A stretch of DNA of 25,195 nt from DASSJF01 sp035934535 (GCA_035934535.1 DASYXS010000130.1:1-25195), one strand, 5' to 3'; counted from the first letter of the stretch, positions 6,958 to 15,629 are shown. The notes: generated by a model not told the origin, from the letters alone. Numbers and translations are program-made.

Positions 6958-9426
6958 CTACGCCTGAATCGAGGGCTGCGACGGGGGCCGGCGCACCGCG
7001 ACCGGCGGCGTCGTCAGCACCGGCAGGACCGCCCCTTCGCCCAGCGCCTCGTCCAGCACCTGGTCCATGTGCTCGACGAGCGCGAACCGCAGCTTTTTGC
7101 GCACGTTGTTCGGGATCTCATGGAGATCCTTCTCGTTGTCCTTCGGCATCACGACGACCTTGATCCCGGCGCGGTGCGCGGCGACCACCTTCTCCCTCAC
7201 GCCGCCGATCGCCAGCACCTTGCCGCGGAGCGTGATCTCGCCCGTCATGGCGACGTCCTTGCGGACCGGGCGTCCCGTCACGGCCGAGGCGAGCGCGACC
7301 GCCATCGTGATGCCCGCGGACGGCCCGTCCTTGGGCACCGCGCCGGCCGGCACGTGGATGTGCACGTCGTGGCGCGACGCGAACCGATCGTCGACCCCGA
7401 GCCGGCGCGCGCGTGACCGCACGTAGCTGAGCGCGGCCTGCGCGGACTCCTTCATGACGTCGCCGAGCTGCCCGGTGAGTGTGAGCTTGCCCTCGCCGCT
7501 CAGCAGCGAGGCCTCAACCGTGATGATGTCGCCGCCCTGCTCGGTGTAGGCCAGTCCGGTCGCCGTCCCGACTTCGTCCTCGAGCCCCGCGCTGCCGTAC
7601 CGGAACCTCGGCGGCCCGAGGAACTTGTGGACGTTCTGCACGGTCACCTTCTCCGCGGACGTTTCCTCCTCCGCGACCTCCCGCGCGATCTTGCGGCAGA
7701 TCGTGCCGACCTCCCGCTCGAGGTTGCGCACCCCCGCTTCGCGGGTGTACTCCCGGATGACGTGGCGCAGCGCGTCGTCGGTGAACGAGGCCTGCTCCGG
7801 CGTCAGCCCGTTCTCTTTGAGCTGCTTCGGCAGCAGGAACTGGGTCGCGATGTGGTGCTTCTCGTCCTCGATGTAGCCGGAGAAGCGGATCACTTCGAGC
7901 CGGTCGCGGAGGGCCGGGGGTACCGTGTCCAGGATGTTGGCCGTGGTGATGAACATCACCTCACGCAGATCGAACGGCAGCTCCAGATAATGGTCGCTGA
8001 ACGCGTTGTTCTGCTCCGGGTCCAGCGCCTCGAGCAGCGCCGCCGAGGGATCGCCGCGGAAGTCCATGCCGAGCTTGTCGATCTCGTCGAGCATGAAGAC
8101 CGGGTTGCGGCTGCCGGCCGTGCGCATGCCTTGGACGATGCGGCCGGGCAGCGCGCCGACGTACGTCCGGCGGTGCCCGCGGATCTCCGCCTCGTCGCGC
8201 ACGCCGCCGAGCGAGACGCGCACGAACTTCCGGCCGAGCGCCCGCGCGATCGACTTGCCGAGGCTGGTCTTGCCGGTGCCGGGCGGCCCGACGAAGCACA
8301 GGATCGGCGCCTTCGACTCGGGCGCGAGCTTCCGTACCGCGAGGTACTCGACGACGCGGTCCTTGGCCTTGTCGAGGCCGTAGTGGTCCTCGTCCAGGAT
8401 GCTGCGGGCGGCCTTCGTGTCGAGCCGGTCCTCGGTGCGCGTGTTCCAGGGCAGCGCGAGCATCCAGTCGAGGTAGGTGCGGACGACGACCGCCTCCGCC
8501 ACCATCGGCGGCATCTTCTCGAGCCGGCCGAGCTCCTCGAGCGCCTTTTCCTTGACCTTCTCCGGCAGCTTGGCGTCCTCGATCTTCTTGCGATATTCGT
8601 CGACCTCGGCCGTGCGCTCGTCCTTCTCGCCGAGCTCCTGCTGGATCGCCTTCATCTGCTCCTTGAGGAAGTACTCGCGCTGGCTCTTTTCCATCTGCTT
8701 GCGCACGCGGTTCTGGATCTTGCGCTCCAGCTCAAGAATGTTGATCTCCTTGGTGAGCGAGCCGCTCAGGATCTCGAGCCGCTCGCGCGGCGGGGCCTCG
8801 AGCAGGCGCTGGCGCGTGTCCACCCGGCTCTGCAGGTGCTGCGCCACCAAGTCGGCCAGCCGGCCGGGCTCCTCCGTGGACATCACGAGCATAAACGCCT
8901 CGGGCGGAACGGACCGCGACAGGCGGGCATACCGCTCGAACTGCGAGCTCACGCCGCGCATCAGCGCCTCGATCTCGAGCGGCTTCTCCGTCGAATCGGG
9001 CCGCGTCTCGGCGCGCACGTTGAAGAACGGGGCCGTCTGCACGAACTCGGTGACCGCCCCGCGGACGAGGCCTTCGACGACCACCTGGACCGTCCCGTCG
9101 GGCTGCTTGCCGACTTGAAGGATCCGGCAGAACGTGCCGATCATGTGGAGGCCGTCCGGCTCCGGCTGCTCCTCGTCGTCCTTCTTCTGCGCGACCAGCA
9201 GGATCATGCGTTCCGCGGTCAAGGCCGCCTCGAGCGCCGCGAGCGACTTCGGCCGCCCGACGCCGAGGGGGACCACCATGCCCGGAAGCACGACCGTCCC
9301 TTTGAGCGGCAGCAGCGGCAGCACGCTCGGGTACGTGACCGGCTCCTGGGACTTGGATGCCTCCGGTGCCGCTTGAAGTTTTTCGATTTTCAGCTCCGGT
9401 TTTTGCTCCGGCTTATGCTCGGACAT
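6958..9426 (-). CDS. lon: ATP-dependent protease La (Lon, bacterial LonA type)
   Basis: An 822-residue soluble protease with the full LonA plan. The N-terminal substrate-binding domain begins at VLPLLPLKGTVVLPGM and is followed by a coiled-coil linker with EYFLKEQMKAIQQELGE. The AAA+ module has Walker A GPPGTGKTS at about 380-388 and Walker B VFMLDEID at about 443-450. The C-terminal protease domain has the Ser-Lys dyad S703 (PKDGPSAGI) and K746 (GGVREK); the 43-residue Ser-Lys spacing matches E. coli Lon. I chose the ATG at 9426 because an excellent Shine-Dalgarno, AGGGAGG (9432-9438), lies just upstream; an in-frame ATG 30 nt earlier has none. The protein begins with a Lys/Glu/Gln-rich tail of about 30 residues. 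It degrades damaged and short-lived regulatory proteins. It lies 240 nt downstream of clpX, past a terminator, so it is probably transcribed separately. Confidence 0.97.
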   Translation of the reverse strand: MSEHKPEQKPELKIEKLQAAPEASKSQEPVTYPSVLPLLPLKGTVVLPGMVVPLGVGRPKSLAALEAALTAERMILLVAQKKDDEEQPEPDGLHMIGTFCRILQVGKQPDGTVQVVVEGLVRGAVTEFVQTAPFFNVRAETRPDSTEKPLEIEALMRGVSSQFERYARLSRSVPPEAFMLVMSTEEPGRLADLVAQHLQSRVDTRQRLLEAPPRERLEILSGSLTKEINILELERKIQNRVRKQMEKSQREYFLKEQMKAIQQELGEKDERTAEVDEYRKKIEDAKLPEKVKEKALEELGRLEKMPPMVAEAVVVRTYLDWMLALPWNTRTEDRLDTKAARSILDEDHYGLDKAKDRVVEYLAVRKLAPESKAPILCFVGPPGTGKTSLGKSIARALGRKFVRVSLGGVRDEAEIRGHRRTYVGALPGRIVQGMRTAGSRNPVFMLDEIDKLGMDFRGDPSAALLEALDPEQNNAFSDHYLELPFDLREVMFITTANILDTVPPALRDRLEVIRFSGYIEDEKHHIATQFLLPKQLKENGLTPEQASFTDDALRHVIREYTREAGVRNLEREVGTICRKIAREVAEEETSAEKVTVQNVHKFLGPPRFRYGSAGLEDEVGTATGLAYTEQGGDIITVEASLLSGEGKLTLTGQLGDVMKESAQAALSYVRSRARRLGVDDRFASRHDVHIHVPAGAVPKDGPSAGITMAVALASAVTGRPVRKDVAMTGEITLRGKVLAIGGVREKVVAAHRAGIKVVVMPKDNEKDLHEIPNNVRKKLRFALVEHMDQVLDEALGEGAVLPVLTTPPVAVRRPPSQPSIQA

Positions 9427-9444
9427 GAATGCCTCCCTGGGTCC

Positions 9445-9469
9445 GACGGTGTCCATGTGCCCTACCGTC
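9445..9469 (-). promoter_or_regulatory. Inverted repeat in the lon leader
   Basis: Two perfect 6-bp arms, GACGGT and ACCGTC, separated by 13 nt, lie directly upstream of the lon ribosome-binding site. It could be an operator or a weak RNA hairpin. It is not the CIRCE element of HrcA (arms TTAGCACTC/GAGTGCTAA), and no convincing -35/-10 pair was found beside it. Short repeats like this also occur by chance in GC-rich DNA. Confidence 0.25.
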
Positions 9470-9558
9470 TAACTACGTATACGCCCCTGGCCGGTGCGAC
9501 GATTCCCGGTGGGCGGAGCGGCCGCCACCACCCGGTACTCCAAGACGCCTCTTGCCCC

Positions 9559-9590
9559 AAAAAACGGAGACGGAGCCGTCAGGCCCCGTC
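9559..9590 (-). terminator. Rho-independent terminator after clpX
   Basis: On the minus strand, GACGGGGCC and GGCTCCGTC form a 9-bp stem (one G-U pair) with a 4-nt loop, followed after four bases (TCCG) by six T residues. It ends the tig-clpP-clpX transcript and separates it from lon. Confidence 0.85.
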
Positions 9591-9666
9591 CCGGTCGAGT
9601 CCGTATCGACTTCTGCCGGCCGACTTGGCGGCCGGCCAGCATGTAATCCCAGCGGCCGCCGTTGTC

Positions 9667-10938
9667 TCAGGCCGGTTTCTCCTTCGCCAGTTTCTTGAGG
9701 TCCGCCGCGGTCAAGAGAATCGGCTCGGAGCGCTTCTCCACGGTCTCCCGGGTGATGAGGCAGCGCTTGACGTCGCCGCGCTCCGGGATGTCGTACATGA
9801 TGTCGAGCATGATCTCCTCGATGATCGTCCGGAGGCCGCGGGCGCCGGTGTTGCGCGTCATCGCCTGACGCGCGATCGCCCGCAGCGCGTCGTCGGCGAC
9901 CACCAGCTCGACCCCGTCCATCTCGAGGATCTTCTGGTACTGCCGGACGAGCGCGTTGCGCGGCTCGACGAGGATCGTCACGAGGTCCGGCTCGGTCAGC
10001 GGCTCGAGCGGCGTGACCACCGGCAGCCGGCCGATGAACTCCGGGATCAGCCCGTACCGCAGCAGGTCTTGGGGCATGACCTGCGCGAGCAGCGCCCCCA
10101 TCCGATGCTCGCGCTTCGGCCGGATCTCCGCACCGAAGCCGATGCTGGCGACCCGGATGCGCGACTCGATGATCCGGTCGAGGCCGTCGAAGGCCCCGCC
10201 GCAGACGAAGAGGATGTTCGTGGTGTCGATTTGGATGAACTCCTGGTGCGGGTGCTTCCGTCCGCCCTGGGGCGGGACGTTGGCCGTCGTGCCCTCGAGG
10301 ATCTTGAGGAGCGCCTGCTGCACGCCCTCGCCGGAGACGTCGCGCGTGATCGACGGGTTCTCCGACTTCCGCGCGATCTTGTCGACCTCGTCGATGTAGA
10401 CGATACCGCGCTCGGCCCGCTTGACGTCGTAGTCGGCGGCCTGGATCAGGCGCAGCAGGATGTTCTCGACGTCCTCCCCGACGTAGCCGGCCTCGGTCAG
10501 CGAGGTGGCGTCGGCGATCGCGAACGGCACGTCGAGGATCCGGGCCAGCGTCTGCGCGAGCAGCGTCTTGCCGCAGCCTGTCGGTCCGATCAACAGGATG
10601 TTGCTCTTCTGGAGCTCGACCTCGCCGCCGCGCTTCGTGTGCGAGGCGATCCGCTTGTAGTGGTTGTAGACGGCGACGGAGAGCGCCTTCTTCGCGCGCT
10701 CCTGCCCGATCACGTACTGGCAGAGGGTCTGATAGATCTCGTGCGGCTTCGGAATCGCCCGCGGCTTCTGGGCCGGCTGCGGTCCCGCGAGCTTCTCCTC
10801 GATGATCTCGTTGCAGAGCTCAATGCATTCGTCGCAGATGTAGACACCCGGCCCGGCGACGAGCGTCCCGACCTGCTCCTGGGTCTTGCCGCAAAACGAG
10901 CACTTCGTGCGGTCCCGCTCGTCCCCCGCTTTGAACAT
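9667..10938 (-). CDS. clpX: ATP-dependent Clp protease ATP-binding subunit ClpX
   Basis: A 423-residue AAA+ unfoldase. The N-terminal zinc-binding domain has C13, C16, C35 and C38 (CSFC and CDEC). Walker A is GPTGCGKT (118-125) and Walker B is IVYIDEVD (about 179-186). The pore RKH loop is present (R227-K228-H229). The I266-G267-F268 loop that docks into ClpP is intact, which shows it is made to work with a ClpP ring. The C-terminal small AAA domain contains NTGARGLRTIIEEIMLD. A GGGGGGAG ribosome-binding site precedes the ATG. It lies 24 nt downstream of clpP and is followed by a strong terminator. It unfolds tagged or misfolded proteins and feeds them to ClpP. Confidence 0.98.
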   Translation of the reverse strand: MFKAGDERDRTKCSFCGKTQEQVGTLVAGPGVYICDECIELCNEIIEEKLAGPQPAQKPRAIPKPHEIYQTLCQYVIGQERAKKALSVAVYNHYKRIASHTKRGGEVELQKSNILLIGPTGCGKTLLAQTLARILDVPFAIADATSLTEAGYVGEDVENILLRLIQAADYDVKRAERGIVYIDEVDKIARKSENPSITRDVSGEGVQQALLKILEGTTANVPPQGGRKHPHQEFIQIDTTNILFVCGGAFDGLDRIIESRIRVASIGFGAEIRPKREHRMGALLAQVMPQDLLRYGLIPEFIGRLPVVTPLEPLTEPDLVTILVEPRNALVRQYQKILEMDGVELVVADDALRAIARQAMTRNTGARGLRTIIEEIMLDIMYDIPERGDVKRCLITRETVEKRSEPILLTAADLKKLAKEKPA

Positions 10939-10962
10939 GGCGCGTCTCCCCCCCGGAGCCCG

Positions 10963-11583
10963 CTACCGCACCGGCTGGCCGTGCTGCCCCGGCGCACCCG
11001 GCTGCCGGGGCTGAATCACGTCGTCCACGAGCCCGTACTCTCTTGCTTCCATCGCGCTCATCCAGAAGTTCCGGTCCGTATCCTTCTCGATCCGCTCCCG
11101 CGGCTGGCCGGTGTGCTTCGCCAGGATTTCATCCAAGATTTGGCGGATCGCGATAAACTCCTTGGTCTGGATGTTGATATCCGCGACCGACCCCTGCGCT
11201 CCGCCCCACGGCTGGTGGATCATCATCCGCGAGTACGGCAGCGCGAACCGGCGGCCCTTGGTTCCGCCGGCGAGGATGATCGCCCCCGCGCTGGCGGCCA
11301 GACCCACGCAGATCGTCGAGACCGGGCAGTGCAGGTACTGCATCGTGTCGTAGATCGCGAGCCCGGCCGTCGCGGACCCGCCCGGGCTGTTCACGTAGAG
11401 CTGGATCTCCTTCTCCGGATCTTCGTAGTCGAGGTACAGCAGCTGGGCGATGATGAGATTGGCCATCTCATCCTCGATCCCGCCGCCGATGAAGATCAGG
11501 CGCTCCTTGAGCAGCCGCGAGTAGATGTCATACGCCCGCTCTCCGCGCGCCGTCTGCTCTACAACGATGGGCACGTACGCCAC
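10963..11583 (-). CDS. clpP: ATP-dependent Clp protease proteolytic subunit ClpP (Asn at the triad Asp position)
   Basis: A 206-residue serine peptidase of the S14 family. The N-terminus VPIVVEQTARGERAYDIYSR is the usual ClpP axial-loop region. The nucleophile is S98 in GLAASAGA and the base is H123 in MIHQP. The third triad residue is unusual: the motif reads DTDRNFWMSA where E. coli has DTERDRFLSA and B. subtilis DTDRDNFMSA, and the spacing is identical, so N172 replaces the catalytic Asp. I chose the GTG at 11583 because GGAGGAC lies 10 nt upstream and it matches the family N-terminus; a GTG at 11613 would add ten untypical residues and has no ribosome-binding site. It lies 36 nt after tig and 24 nt before clpX, in one operon, and should form the barrel that ClpX feeds. 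Confidence 0.96.
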   Translation of the reverse strand: MAYVPIVVEQTARGERAYDIYSRLLKERLIFIGGGIEDEMANLIIAQLLYLDYEDPEKEIQLYVNSPGGSATAGLAIYDTMQYLHCPVSTICVGLAASAGAIILAGGTKGRRFALPYSRMMIHQPWGGAQGSVADINIQTKEFIAIRQILDEILAKHTGQPRERIEKDTDRNFWMSAMEAREYGLVDDVIQPRQPGAPGQHGQPVR

Positions 11584-11619
11584 AGGGTCAGTTGTCCTCC
11601 GTTCGGGGGCCACGGGTGA

Positions 11620-12921
11620 TCACGGGGAACTCGGAGGGGCCGGCTCGGAAGCCGCACCCGCCGCCGCGGGTGTTCCGGCGCCCGAAACCGCGTCGACCAG
11701 AAATGCCACCGCTTTGCGCCGCAGCAGGGTCTCCCGCAGGCCTTCCTGCCGGCCGCCCTCGGCCAGCCAGGCCTGCACCTTCGCGACGTCCTGTTTCAGT
11801 TCGGCAGCGAGGTTCTCGACCTCGGCGCGCATCTCCTCCTCAGGAACGCTCAACGCCTCGCGCTCTGCGACGGTTTCGAGAAGCAGCCGGCTGCGTACGC
11901 GCCGGAGCGCCCCCTCGCGCATGTCCGCGCGCAGGGCCGATTCGTCTTTGCCGACGGCGCGCGCATACGAGTCCAGCGTGAGACCGCGGCCGCGAAGGCG
12001 GTCGGCGAGATCCTCCAGCATATGCTCCACCTCGTGCGCGACGAGGCTCTCCGGCACGTCGAACGTGGACTGGGCGAGCACCGCGTCAAGGACCCGCTCC
12101 CGCTGGGCGCGCGCTTCCTCCGCGGTCCGTTCCGCCGCGAGCTTCTCGCGCAGCCCGTCGCGGAGCTCCGCCAGGGTCTGCCGGTCGGACACCGTGCGCG
12201 CGAACGCGTCGTCGAGGGCCGGGAGCTCCTTGCGCCGGACGTCCCCGATCCGCACCACGGCCGGTCCGGACCCGGGAAGCTCCGCGGGCCGTTCGTCGCC
12301 CGCGGACGCACCTTCAAGCGCCGCCTCGACCGGCTCGGGCAAGAGCCCGCCGCCGACCTCGACCAGAAGCTCCTTGCCCGCCTGCAGCCGCTCGTGGCCC
12401 TCCGGGGCAGAAACGACGGTCAGCAGCACGAAGTCGCCGCGGCGTGCCGGCTCGGCGACGCTCGCGAGCCGCCCGTGCCGCGTGCGGATGTCCTCGATGG
12501 CACGGTCGACGTCCGCGTCGGCGACCGGCGTGCGCTCCGCGGCGACTCGGATCTGCCGGTAGTCCGGCGGCGTGATCGTGGGGTAGACGTCGACGGTCGC
12601 GGTAAGGTGCAGTCCCCTGCCGTCGCCGGCGTCCTTGACCTCGATCGACGGCCGCGTGACCGGCGACACGCCGGTCTGCGCGACCGCCACGGAATACTGC
12701 TCCGGCACGAGCTGCCGGAGCGCCTCCTCACGGAGGGCCTCCGTGCCGACGTGTTTTTCGAGAATGGGCCGGGGCGCCTTGCCGCGCCGGAACCCCGGCA
12801 CCTGCACGCGGCGGACGAGCTGCGCGTAGGCCTGGTCCATCGCGCGGGCGACGGCGTCTTCCGCCACGTCGATCTCGAGCACGACGCGGCTCGCCGGCTC
12901 GGTCCGTATCTCCACTTTCAT
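11620..12921 (-). CDS. tig: Trigger factor (ribosome-associated chaperone)
   Basis: A 433-residue chaperone that binds nascent chains at the ribosome exit tunnel. The ribosome-docking motif GFRRGKAP (residues 43-50) is intact. A central FKBP-like domain (about 150-235) and a long helical C-terminal chaperone domain (about 250-410) follow, with a low-complexity Ala/Pro/Ser tail. The FKBP-like part is diverged: it has GDFVLLTV and AALEGASAGDE at the expected places but lacks most aromatic residues of the active pocket, so prolyl isomerase activity is doubtful (inference). AAGGAG lies 11 nt before the ATG. It is the first gene of the tig-clpP-clpX operon, a common bacterial order. Confidence 0.95.
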   Translation of the reverse strand: MKVEIRTEPASRVVLEIDVAEDAVARAMDQAYAQLVRRVQVPGFRRGKAPRPILEKHVGTEALREEALRQLVPEQYSVAVAQTGVSPVTRPSIEVKDAGDGRGLHLTATVDVYPTITPPDYRQIRVAAERTPVADADVDRAIEDIRTRHGRLASVAEPARRGDFVLLTVVSAPEGHERLQAGKELLVEVGGGLLPEPVEAALEGASAGDERPAELPGSGPAVVRIGDVRRKELPALDDAFARTVSDRQTLAELRDGLREKLAAERTAEEARAQRERVLDAVLAQSTFDVPESLVAHEVEHMLEDLADRLRGRGLTLDSYARAVGKDESALRADMREGALRRVRSRLLLETVAEREALSVPEEEMRAEVENLAAELKQDVAKVQAWLAEGGRQEGLRETLLRRKAVAFLVDAVSGAGTPAAAGAASEPAPPSSP

Positions 12922-12957
12922 CTCACGAAGCGCTCCTTGATCCTTGGGTCCGGACGC

Positions 12958-12986
12958 AGTGTACTGAGCGTTCCGCCGACGGTCAA
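12958..12986 (-). promoter_or_regulatory. Sigma-A/sigma-70-type promoter for tig-clpP-clpX
   Basis: On the minus strand, TTGACC (12986-12981) and TACACT (12963-12958) are separated by exactly 17 bp and lie about 37 bp upstream of the tig start. The -35 matches consensus at 5 of 6 and the -10 at 4 of 6 positions. It fits between the adh stop and tig, where a promoter is expected. Confidence 0.7.
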
Positions 12987-12997
12987 GGATCGCCGGC

Positions 12998-14101
12998 TCA
13001 GAAGACGACGACGCTGCGTGCCACCTCTCCCCGCTCCAACGCCTCGTAGGCCGCGTTGATTTCCTCGAACGGGTAGGTGCGCGTGAGCAGCTCGTCGAGC
13101 TTGAGGCGGCCGCCGCGGTAGAGGTCGATCAGTCTCGGAATGTCGACCCGGGGACGGCTCGATCCGTACACGGACCCCGTGAGCACCCGCTCCTCGAACA
13201 CGAGCGACATCACGGGAACGGCGACTTCGGTCGTCATCGGCGTCACGCCGATGATGACGGCCGTCCCGCGCTTCGCCAGCACGTCGTAGGCCTGCCGCAT
13301 CACCCGCGGCACCCCGATCGCCTCGAACGCGTAGTCCACGCCCCGGCTCCCGGTGAGCGACCGGATGCGGGCCACCGGGTCTTCGGCCGACGCGTCGACC
13401 GTGTGGGTGGCGCCGAACTGCCGCGCGTACTCGAGCTTCCGCGGCAGCACATCCACCGCGACGATCGTCGCGGCGCCCGCGAGCGCGGCCCCCTGGATCG
13501 CGTTCAAGCCGATGCCGCCCGCGCCGAACACCGCGACGCTCGTCCCGGGGCGGACCCGGGCGGCGTTCACGACCGCGCCCACGCCGGTGATCACCGCGCA
13601 GCCGAACAACGCCGCGCGGTCCAGCGGCAGATCGTCCGGGATCTTGAGCAGCGCCTTCTCCGGCATCACCGCATACTGCGAGAAGCTCGAGACGCCCGCA
13701 AAATGCTTGAGCTCGGTGTCGCCGAGCGCAAGGCGCGTGGTGCCGTCCGGGAGATAGCCCGTCATGCGGACCGCGGTTCCCGACGGACACAGCGCCGGGC
13801 GGCCCGCCGTGCAGTATTCGCATTCACCGCAACTGAGCCGCCACAGCGGAATCACGTGGTCGCCCGGCCGGAGCGACGCGACGCCGGGACCGGTTTCTTC
13901 GACGACACCCGACCCCTCGTGCCCGAGGACCGCGGGCAGGGGCGCGAACAGATGTCCCGTCATGACGTGTAGGTCGCTGTGGCAGACGCCCGCGGCCGCC
14001 ATGCGGACCAGGACTTCTCCCGCCTTCGGCGGCCGGACCTCGATGTCGTGGATTTCGAGCTTCCGTCCCGCCTCGAAGAGCACCGCGGCTTTGGACTTCA
14101 T
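12998..14101 (-). CDS. Zinc-dependent alcohol dehydrogenase (MDR superfamily)
   Basis: A 367-residue medium-chain dehydrogenase. Catalytic zinc ligands are C40 (GVCHSD), H61-E62 (GHEGSG) and C168 (FGCAVITG). The four structural-zinc cysteines are C91, C94, C97 and C105. The Rossmann motif is G193-A-G195-G-I-G198, with D217 after the second strand, pointing to NAD(H). The pattern places it with the class III/long-chain zinc alcohol dehydrogenases, some of which use formaldehyde adducts or mycothiol/NDMA-type cofactors; the substrate cannot be decided. I chose the ATG at 14101 because GGGGAGG lies 8 nt upstream; the open frame runs further upstream without a better site. It is transcribed divergently from the M20 peptidase and ends just before the tig promoter. 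Confidence 0.93.
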   Translation of the reverse strand: MKSKAAVLFEAGRKLEIHDIEVRPPKAGEVLVRMAAAGVCHSDLHVMTGHLFAPLPAVLGHEGSGVVEETGPGVASLRPGDHVIPLWRLSCGECEYCTAGRPALCPSGTAVRMTGYLPDGTTRLALGDTELKHFAGVSSFSQYAVMPEKALLKIPDDLPLDRAALFGCAVITGVGAVVNAARVRPGTSVAVFGAGGIGLNAIQGAALAGAATIVAVDVLPRKLEYARQFGATHTVDASAEDPVARIRSLTGSRGVDYAFEAIGVPRVMRQAYDVLAKRGTAVIIGVTPMTTEVAVPVMSLVFEERVLTGSVYGSSRPRVDIPRLIDLYRGGRLKLDELLTRTYPFEEINAAYEALERGEVARSVVVF

Positions 14102-14256
14102 CGGTCGAGCCTCCCCGGACGCGCACCGATCAAGATCCCCGCCCGCGACCAGGGTGTTCACCCCGACCACCGCGAGCGCCTGCAGGAGGCGCCCGCGCAG
14201 CGATGGCGGCCGGAGGTCCCGCGGGGCAGGAGGTTGAGCAAATCGCGGAGCACCCC

Positions 14257-15543
14257 GTGAGCATGGACCATCTGAGCGAGGTGGCGGCGCGCATCGACGC
14301 GTCGCGCGAGGCGCTGATCGAGGATCTCGCGGCGCTGGTGCGGATCCCTACCGTTGTCGGCCACGAGGGGCCGGGGCAGGCGTGGATCGCGGAGCGCTTC
14401 CGCGCCCTCGGGCTTGAGACCCGCCTCCTCCCCGTTGACTTCGAGGCGGTGAGGCACCACCGCGCGTACTGCGGCTGGAAGGCCGATGCCGCCGCGTACG
14501 AGGGCCGGCCGAACGTGGTCGGCGTGCTCCCGGGCGATCCGGGCGCCAGGAGCCTCATTCTGAACGGCCACATGGATGTCGTCTCGGCGGAGCCGGAGTC
14601 GCAGTGGACCCACGGCCCGTGGAATCCTACCGTCGTGGACGGCCGCATGTACGGCCGCGGCGCCAACGATATGAAGGCGGGCCTCGTCGCCAACTACTTT
14701 GCGCTTCGCGCGATCCTCGACGCGGGCGTCCGCCCGCGCGGCACCGTGCAGCTGCACTCGACGATCGAGGAAGAGGCCGGCGGGGGCGGCGGCGCGCTGG
14801 CGCTTCTGCTCGCGGGCTACACCGCGGACGGCTTCATCGCGACCGAGCCGTGCGCCCACCGCATCCGCACCGGCAACGGTGGGATCATGTACTTCCGCGT
14901 GCGGGTCGAGGGCAAGACCGCGCACGCCGGGAATGCCCACCTCGGTGTCAATGCCGCCCTGAAGGCCGCGCCGATCCTGCTTGCGCTGGGCCGGCTCGAC
15001 GAGGCGCGCGCCCGGCGGCACGAAGGCTCGCCGTTCGCGGACGGGTCACGCGGCCGCGCGTGCCACCTCAGCGTCGGATCCGTTCGCGCGGGCGACTGGC
15101 CGTCGACGGTGGCAGGCCGGGCGGAAATCGAGGCGCGCGTCGGCTACCTGCCGGGCGAGACGCGCGAGGACGTACGGGCCGAGATCGAACGCGCGTGCCG
15201 GGACGCCGTGGCCGACGATCCGTGGATGCGCGAGCATCCGCCGGCGATCGAGTGGTTCGGATGGGACGCCGAGCCCTGGCAGGAGGACGAGCACCATCCA
15301 TTTATTACGACACTCCGGGAGGCCGGCCGGGACGTGCTCGAACGTCCGATCGAGACGTTCGGCCGCACGTCCGGCGTCGATTCGCGCTTCGCGCATTACT
15401 TCGGGTTCCCCGGTGTCTGCTGGGGCCACCGCGGCGACAACAATCACGGCGTCGACGAGTGGACCGATCTCGACAGCGTCCTCCAGTCGACGAAAGTCGT
15501 CGCGCTGATGATCATGAAGTGGTGCGGAGTCGTACCCGTCTGA
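14257..15543 (+). CDS. M20-family metallopeptidase/deacylase (ArgE/DapE type)
   Basis: A 428-residue di-zinc hydrolase. Metal and catalytic residues in order are H105 and D107 (NGHMDVV), D138 (RGANDMKAG), the E171-E172 pair (IEEEAGG), E197 (ATEP) and a C-terminal His (NNHGVDEW). The lid domain begins near RVEGKTAHAGN. The length and the WTHGPWNP segment match the ArgE/acetylornithine-deacetylase/DapE branch, which removes acyl groups from amino acids or cleaves small peptides. The exact substrate is not clear, and no arginine or lysine biosynthesis genes sit next to it. I prefer the GTG at 14257, which has CGGAG 6 nt upstream; the ATG two codons later (14263) is the alternative. It is divergent from the alcohol dehydrogenase. 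Confidence 0.9.
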   Translation: MSMDHLSEVAARIDASREALIEDLAALVRIPTVVGHEGPGQAWIAERFRALGLETRLLPVDFEAVRHHRAYCGWKADAAAYEGRPNVVGVLPGDPGARSLILNGHMDVVSAEPESQWTHGPWNPTVVDGRMYGRGANDMKAGLVANYFALRAILDAGVRPRGTVQLHSTIEEEAGGGGGALALLLAGYTADGFIATEPCAHRIRTGNGGIMYFRVRVEGKTAHAGNAHLGVNAALKAAPILLALGRLDEARARRHEGSPFADGSRGRACHLSVGSVRAGDWPSTVAGRAEIEARVGYLPGETREDVRAEIERACRDAVADDPWMREHPPAIEWFGWDAEPWQEDEHHPFITTLREAGRDVLERPIETFGRTSGVDSRFAHYFGFPGVCWGHRGDNNHGVDEWTDLDSVLQSTKVVALMIMKWCGVVPV

Positions 15544-15547
15544 CAGT

Positions 15548-15585
15548 TGGTGCGCCCGGAGGGACTCGAACCCCCGGCCCGCTGC
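15548..15585 (-). other. 3' fragment of a tRNA gene (probable attachment-site scar)
   Basis: Read on the minus strand, the segment holds a T-arm (GGGGG, TTCGAGT, CCCTC) followed by an acceptor strand CGGGCGC, a discriminator A and CCA. No matching D-arm, anticodon arm or 5' acceptor strand lies at the proper distance, so this is only the 3' end of a tRNA. Such fragments are left when a tyrosine recombinase integrates an element into a tRNA 3' end. It lies immediately after the last core-like gene and at the start of the disordered accessory region. Confidence 0.7.
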
Positions 15586-15629
15586 GTCGAATCAGAACTG
15601 CTCACAGCTGCCCGTGGCTTCGCTCCACA

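Noticed and set aside
9427..9558. A promoter for lon
   Set aside because: A separate lon promoter is expected after the terminator, but no -35/-10 pair of acceptable quality and spacing could be found by eye.
7627..11619. A plus-strand open frame of 1330 codons opposite lon, clpX and clpP
   Set aside because: It is the antisense shadow of three well-conserved genes in GC-rich DNA; its translation is Arg/Leu/Asp/Val-rich with no domain.
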